Assembly (NCBI GenBank): GCA_050945815.1
Contig: JBMNTQ010000025.1
Span: forward strand, 1 to 16,654
Direction: 5' to 3'
Source: JBMNTQ01 sp050945815
GTDB lineage: Bacteria; Bacillota; Clostridia; Christensenellales; JBMNTQ01
Length of the DNA stretch: 16,654 nt
Each line of letters opens with the position of its first letter. The stretch's first letter is position 1. The translations under genes were made by a program, and so were the position numbers. Shown here one piece after another: positions 13,325 to 16,654 of this stretch. A model generated the notes under the pieces. It saw only the letters and a program-made list of their open reading frames with translations. It was not told the origin of the DNA and ran no database searches.

Positions 13325-14617
13325 ATGGAAATTCGAAAAATAGTAACCAAGGTTCTTGCACCGATATTGGTCATGTTGACCCTCATTCTGACGGCAATGC
13401 CGGCGCTGGCAACGGATAGCAGCGCATCGCCAGAGACAACTCCGAAGGCGACTGCGACCGAAGCTCCCAAAGAAACCGAGCAGCCCCAAGAGGACGAGGA
13501 TGCGAAAGAGGAACTTGCTTCCGATGGTGATGAAGCGAAAACGGACGAAACAACGTCTATCGCAGCTGTTGTTACCTGCGATGATGTGAACATGCGTAAC
13601 GATGCCGACCTGGAAAGCCAGCCTATCGTCGTGCTGCCCAAGAGCGAGCAGGTGATGGTAGTAAAGCCTGGGATGCTGTGGACGCTGGTGGAGTATGCCG
13701 GCTTGCGCGGATATGTACGCAACGACTTTATCTACTCGGATGACCTGGTGAAGTATGGGTTTGTGGTGCGGGACGGCGTGAACTTGCGCAAAGGGCCAGG
13801 CACGGATAACGAAATTATAAAAGAAATGAAAGCGGGCGTGCGTTACGATATCGTCGGCTATGAAGAAGGCTGGTATAGCGTGACCAACGGTGAGGACACC
13901 GGGTTTATCAACAAAGATGGCTTGGTGGTCAGCACGATGACGAGCCCGTCGTCGGCGCAGCAGGTTTACTTTGCAGGCATGAAGGGCGAAGCGATCGTGT
14001 CGATTCAGAAAACTTTGAAAGAAAAAGGATTCTTTAATTATGCGGCTACGGGTGAATTTGCCCAGATGACAGAATTGGCTGTTAAAGCATTCCAGAAGGA
14101 AGCGAAGACCACTGTGGATGGCGTGGTGGGCCCTGCGACCTTGGAATTGCTGAAGAATAAGAATATTGTGAACCGGTCGGCTTCTTCTACGGTGGGTGTG
14201 TCTGTGAATGCTGTGAAGCTGGTGGATTGGTTTAGCGTAGGCAACGGCTTGGTAGGCCGGGGCGGCAGGCTTGTGGTTACCGACGTTATGACCGGGATTT
14301 CTTGGACGGAAGTGAGAAATGGCGGCTATAACCACATGGATACGGTGCCTGCCACTGCCGAAGATACGGCGAAGATGAAGAGGGCCGTAGGCGGCTGGAC
14401 CTGGAATCGGCGGCCTGTATGGGTGACTGTGAATGGGCAGACCTATGCGGCTTCGATGAACGCTATGCCTCATGGAAGAACCATTGTTTCCGGCAACAAC
14501 TTCCCCGGACACCATTGTATACACTTCCTAAACAGCAGAACCCATGGCAAGAACCGTGTGGATGCTGCGCATCAGAACTGTGTACAGAGGGCTTATAGCG
14601 CCGGTAAAAACCTGTAG
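13325..14617 (+). CDS. secreted SH3b-SH3b-PG_binding_1 protein, paralogue
   Basis: A 430-residue exported protein; AAGGTGG (13314-13320) precedes the ATG. Order: signal peptide (1-29, cut after ALA), acidic Thr/Pro/Glu linker (30-78), two SH3b domains (about 79-138 and 144-203), PG_binding_1 (about 217-279), and the same C-terminal domain as its neighbour (300-430) with VDWF, DVMTGISW, WNRRPVWV, MPHG (His383), GHHCIHF (His396, His397, Cys398, His400), THG (His407) and HQNC. The two paralogues share domain order, but the flexible linker is N-terminal here and before the C-terminal domain in the neighbour. It is likely a wall-associated protein; an enzymatic role is not shown. It ends before a strong terminator. 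Confidence 0.88.
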   Translation: MEIRKIVTKVLAPILVMLTLILTAMPALATDSSASPETTPKATATEAPKETEQPQEDEDAKEELASDGDEAKTDETTSIAAVVTCDDVNMRNDADLESQPIVVLPKSEQVMVVKPGMLWTLVEYAGLRGYVRNDFIYSDDLVKYGFVVRDGVNLRKGPGTDNEIIKEMKAGVRYDIVGYEEGWYSVTNGEDTGFINKDGLVVSTMTSPSSAQQVYFAGMKGEAIVSIQKTLKEKGFFNYAATGEFAQMTELAVKAFQKEAKTTVDGVVGPATLELLKNKNIVNRSASSTVGVSVNAVKLVDWFSVGNGLVGRGGRLVVTDVMTGISWTEVRNGGYNHMDTVPATAEDTAKMKRAVGGWTWNRRPVWVTVNGQTYAASMNAMPHGRTIVSGNNFPGHHCIHFLNSRTHGKNRVDAAHQNCVQRAYSAGKNL

Positions 14618-14630
14618 GAATTATTGGGAC

Positions 14631-14663
14631 AAAAAAGCGCACCGAAAACGGTGCGCTTTTTTT
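14631..14663 (+). terminator. strong intrinsic terminator, probably bidirectional
   Basis: AAAAAAGCGCACCG (14631-14644), an AAAA loop, and CGGTGCGCTTTTTT (14649-14662), with a seven-T tract from 14657. The A run on the left would provide a T tract for transcription from the other direction. Confidence 0.95.
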
Positions 14664-14682
14664 GCGGATTTGTATGGAAATT

Positions 14683-14711
14683 TTGATCAATTGTGATAAA
14701 CTCTATACGAT
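14683..14711 (+). promoter_or_regulatory. candidate promoter of the lacI-family gene
   Basis: TTGATC (14683-14688), a 17-base spacer, TACGAT (14706-14711); both match 4 of 6 consensus bases. Another possible -10, TATACG (14704), would leave 15 bases. The -35 is part of the palindrome TTGATCAA (14683-14690). Confidence 0.4.
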
Positions 14712-14718
14712 AACACAA
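14691..14718. promoter_or_regulatory. candidate operator, imperfect dyad
   Basis: TTGTGATA (14691-14698) and TAACACAA (14711-14718) form inverted arms with 7 of 8 matches around a 12-base centre. The dyad covers the spacer and -10 of the candidate promoter of the LacI-family gene, where a bound repressor would block it. Autoregulation is inferred. Confidence 0.4.
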
Positions 14719-14797
14719 GGCGCTCGGACAGGAGCTGGATTGCCTTTAAAAGGGCTTGTGATGGCAGGGCATGGCCTAAGGAAAGAGGGTGGAACGG

Positions 14798-15814
14798 ATG
14801 GCGGCGACATTGAAACAAATTGCGGAATTGGCGGGAGTTTCCCGTGGCACGGTGGATCGGGCGCTGTATGACCGGGGCCGGGTGGCTCCGGAGGTAGCCA
14901 AGCGCGTCAAGAAGATTGCTGCGGATTTGAACTACCAGCCCCACCGTGCGGGCCGGGCGCTGGCTTTGGCGAAAAAGCCCATCAAGATTGGCGTGGTGGT
15001 GCAGTCGGTGGATACGCCTTTTATGCAGCAGGTTTTGCAGGGCATCCGAAAAGCCAAGGCCGACTTGGAGGATTTGGGCGCTCAGGTTTTTTTGCGGGAG
15101 ATTGAATCGGTTAATACGCAACATCTGATCTGCGGAATAGACGAGATGGTGAAGAAGGGTGTAGGCGGGCTGGCGATTTTGCCTACGGATGATGATGTGT
15201 TGCGGGAAAAGCTCAATTCCATGGATATTCCTGTGGTCACCTTTAACTCGGACATTGACCAGGCTCGGCGCCTTTGCTTTGTCGGCTTGGATGGCCTGCG
15301 GGGCGGACGAACTGCTGCCGGGCTGATGAACACCTTGCTCTGCGGCCGAGGTCGGGTTTTGGTGATGACCGGGCATGTAACCAGCCGCGGACACAACCAG
15401 CGGATTTCAGGCTTTACGGATGAGGTGGGGCGGAGTTTTCCGGGGATTCGGCTGCTGGACACCCAGGCATGCAACGATAATGACGAAATGGCTCGCTCTA
15501 TTACACTGCATATGTTGCGGCAGTATCCTGATATCAACGGCATGTATCTTGCGGCAAGCGGGGTGGATGGAGTTTGCCGGGTACTTGCTGAGATGGGGTG
15601 TAAGGATCGTGTTAAAGTAATCGCTTATGATGTGACGGAGGCGAATAAGCGGAATTTGCAGGAGGGTTATCTTGACTTTTTGTTGGGTCAGGATTCTTAT
15701 GCTCAAGGATATCGGCCCTCTATGATTCTGTTTGACTACTTGTTTTCCGGGAAAAAACCCGAGAGCGAACACCTCTATACGGATATTGTAATCAAGACAA
15801 AATATAACCTGTAA
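14798..15814 (+). CDS. LacI-family transcriptional regulator
   Basis: A 338-residue regulator. The ATG at 14798 is preferred over a GTG at 14789 because GAGGG (14785-14789) lies 8 bases before it. The N-terminal helix-turn-helix (residues 4-24, TLKQIAELAGVSRGTVDRAL) and hinge helix (to about 60) are standard; the Ser-Arg-Gly-Thr-Val-Asp recognition helix is a known LacI variant. Residues about 62-338 are a type I periplasmic-binding-protein-like effector domain (IKIGVVVQSVDTPFMQQVLQG at its start), of the kind that binds sugars or polyols. The effector cannot be read. No transporter or catabolic gene is adjacent; both neighbours are separated by terminators, so it is monocistronic and may act elsewhere or on itself. 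Confidence 0.93.
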   Translation: MAATLKQIAELAGVSRGTVDRALYDRGRVAPEVAKRVKKIAADLNYQPHRAGRALALAKKPIKIGVVVQSVDTPFMQQVLQGIRKAKADLEDLGAQVFLREIESVNTQHLICGIDEMVKKGVGGLAILPTDDDVLREKLNSMDIPVVTFNSDIDQARRLCFVGLDGLRGGRTAAGLMNTLLCGRGRVLVMTGHVTSRGHNQRISGFTDEVGRSFPGIRLLDTQACNDNDEMARSITLHMLRQYPDINGMYLAASGVDGVCRVLAEMGCKDRVKVIAYDVTEANKRNLQEGYLDFLLGQDSYAQGYRPSMILFDYLFSGKKPESEHLYTDIVIKTKYNL

Positions 15815-15841
15815 GAGATAGACGGAAGATATCGGGGAACG

Positions 15842-15878
15842 GCGCGCGTTAGGCTACAGCCTAGCGGGCGCTTTTTTT
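15842..15878 (+). terminator. intrinsic terminator after the lacI-family gene
   Basis: A stem of 12 pairs with one mismatch (15842-15854 with 15859-15871), a TACA loop and a seven-T tract (15872-15878). Confidence 0.9.
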
Positions 15879-15938
15879 GTATGCATGAGGCGCGGCGGTA
15901 GGTTGCGGCTATATTTACGTTGATACGGGGCGGTTTTT

Positions 15939-15968
15939 GTATGGAAACTGGGAAACCTGTAAATAATA
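15939..15968 (+). promoter_or_regulatory. candidate sigma-F promoter of spoIIR
   Basis: GTATG (15939-15943), a 15-base spacer and GTAAATAATA (15959-15968). The first matches 4 of 5 positions of the SigF -35 (GYATA); the second 5 of 6 defined positions of its -10 (GGNNANANTA). Transcription would start near 15975, about 25 bases before the ATG. In Bacillus, spoIIR is a SigF gene. Confidence 0.6.
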
Positions 15969-15998
15969 GCAATACAAATCAAAGCCTGGGGGAATTTT

Positions 15999-16577
15999 AT
16001 GAAATATTTGCTAAAGAAGACAGGGGTTGCTCTGATGGTTGCGGTGCTTTTTATCGGGATGATCGGCTGTTACGCTGATCGGGATGGGGAGGGCGAGGTG
16101 TTTCGCTTGCATATCCTGGCGAACAGTGATTCGGAAGCAGACCAGAAAATAAAGCTCTGTGTTAGGGATAAGATATTGGATTATATGAAAAACTTTGAAG
16201 TAGAGAGCGAAGAGCAAGCCAAGATCGTTGCCCAGAACAACCTGGAGGAAATCCAGGCGGTGGCGAACCGGGCATTAGCGGAGGCGGACGCGCCATACCA
16301 GGCGAAGGCGCAGGTTGGAGTGTTTGATTTTCCGGCGAAGCAATACGGCGAGGAGTTCTATCCTGCTGGGAAATATGATGCTTTGCGCATTGGGCTGGGG
16401 GAGGCTGTGGGGCGCAATTGGTGGTGTGTGATGTTCCCGCCGCTTTGTGTCATGGACCTGAGCTATGCTGAGAATCAGGATTATGAGGAGCGTCTGGAGG
16501 CTATGGTGGATGGGGACGTGCAGGTGGAATACGATTCGTTCTTTGCCAAGCTTTGGCGGGATATTTTCGGAGAATAG
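15999..16577 (+). CDS. spoIIR: stage II sporulation protein R (SpoIIR)
   Basis: A 192-residue exported protein; GGGGGA (15988-15993) precedes the ATG. After an N-terminal signal sequence it shows the SpoIIR hallmarks: FRLHILANSDSEADQKIKLCVRD, then FPAKQYGEEFYPAGKYDALRIGLGEAVGRNWWCVMFPPLCVMDL. SpoIIR is made in the forespore under SigF, is secreted into the space between forespore and mother cell, and triggers the protease SpoIIGA to process pro-SigE. The signal sequence ends in MIGC (Cys24), close to a lipobox, so a lipoprotein form is possible. A terminator separates it from the lacI-family gene, so it has its own promoter. Confidence 0.95.
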   Translation: MKYLLKKTGVALMVAVLFIGMIGCYADRDGEGEVFRLHILANSDSEADQKIKLCVRDKILDYMKNFEVESEEQAKIVAQNNLEEIQAVANRALAEADAPYQAKAQVGVFDFPAKQYGEEFYPAGKYDALRIGLGEAVGRNWWCVMFPPLCVMDLSYAENQDYEERLEAMVDGDVQVEYDSFFAKLWRDIFGE

Positions 16578-16623
16578 GAGCGGGAAGAGAGCGGCTTTTA
16601 GACGCAGACGGGAGGAGAGCTAG

Positions 16624-16654
16624 TTGTTTAGAAAGTATTTTATTTTATTGTTGT
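16624..16654 (+). CDS. start of an unidentified gene (3' partial)
   Basis: A TTG start follows GGAGGAG (16611-16617) at 6 bases and opens M-F-R-K-Y-F-I-L-L-L before the window ends. The basic residues followed by a hydrophobic run suggest a signal peptide or membrane anchor. It lies 46 bases after spoIIR in the same direction and may be cotranscribed. Ten codons are too few to name it. Confidence 0.5.
   Translation, partial: MFRKYFILLL

Noticed and set aside
13229..14524. A 431-codon open frame on the - strand opposite the second SH3b gene.
   Set aside because: The sense frame has a promoter, ribosome site, signal peptide and domains; the antisense product is His/Arg/Pro-rich with no recognisable domain.

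Overview
The window reads as chromosomal DNA from an endospore-forming Clostridia-type member of the Bacillota. The evidence is a SpoIIR orthologue, a YaaL-BofA pair, several VanW-family cell-envelope proteins, secreted SH3b/peptidoglycan-binding proteins, strong purine-rich ribosome binding sites, and every recognisable gene lying on the + strand. I cannot resolve genus or species. I see no tRNA, rRNA, CRISPR array, transposase, integrase or phage gene, so this looks like resident core and lineage-specific chromosome rather than an island.

Layout. (1) 2-2988: two tandem VanW-family envelope proteins; the first is cut by the window edge, and a hairpin terminator separates them. (2) 3032-9373: a long co-directional run made of an Lrp/AsnC regulator overlapping an alanine-type aminotransferase (alaR-alaT-like pair), a DUF362 protein with a 2x[4Fe-4S] ferredoxin domain, TrmL, MalQ and a HEAT-repeat protein. 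It ends at a strong intrinsic terminator (9394-9424). (3) 9425-9964: about 540 bases with no convincing protein gene except one weak small ORF. They hold a multi-stem structured segment (9684-9807) that may be an unassigned non-coding RNA. (4) 9965-10511: yaaL-bofA, the sporulation pair, without the recR neighbour usual in Bacillus. (5) 10623-11808: two overlapping uracil-DNA-glycosylase superfamily genes; the first keeps the family 4 Fe-S cysteines and the second has lost them. (6) 11983-14617: two paralogous secreted proteins (SH3b-SH3b-PG_binding_1 plus a conserved C-terminal domain with a Gly-His-x-Cys-Ile-His-Phe motif), each with its own good sigma-A-type promoter, ending at a strong terminator. 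(7) 14798-15811: a LacI-family regulator with a possible autoregulatory operator and its own terminator. (8) 15999-16577: spoIIR behind a candidate sigma-F promoter. (9) The first codons of another gene, probably a membrane or exported protein, run off the right edge.

How the genes fit together. The main theme is the cell envelope and sporulation: VanW proteins, wall-binding secreted paralogues, BofA (SigK checkpoint) and SpoIIR (SigE activation). Housekeeping metabolism, tRNA modification and base-excision repair lie between them. No single dedicated operon-type system is evident. The most novel-looking items are the Cys/His C-terminal domain shared by the two secreted paralogues, the structured intergenic segment before yaaL, and the Fe-S-less glycosylase paralogue with a perfect intragenic inverted repeat at its insertion.
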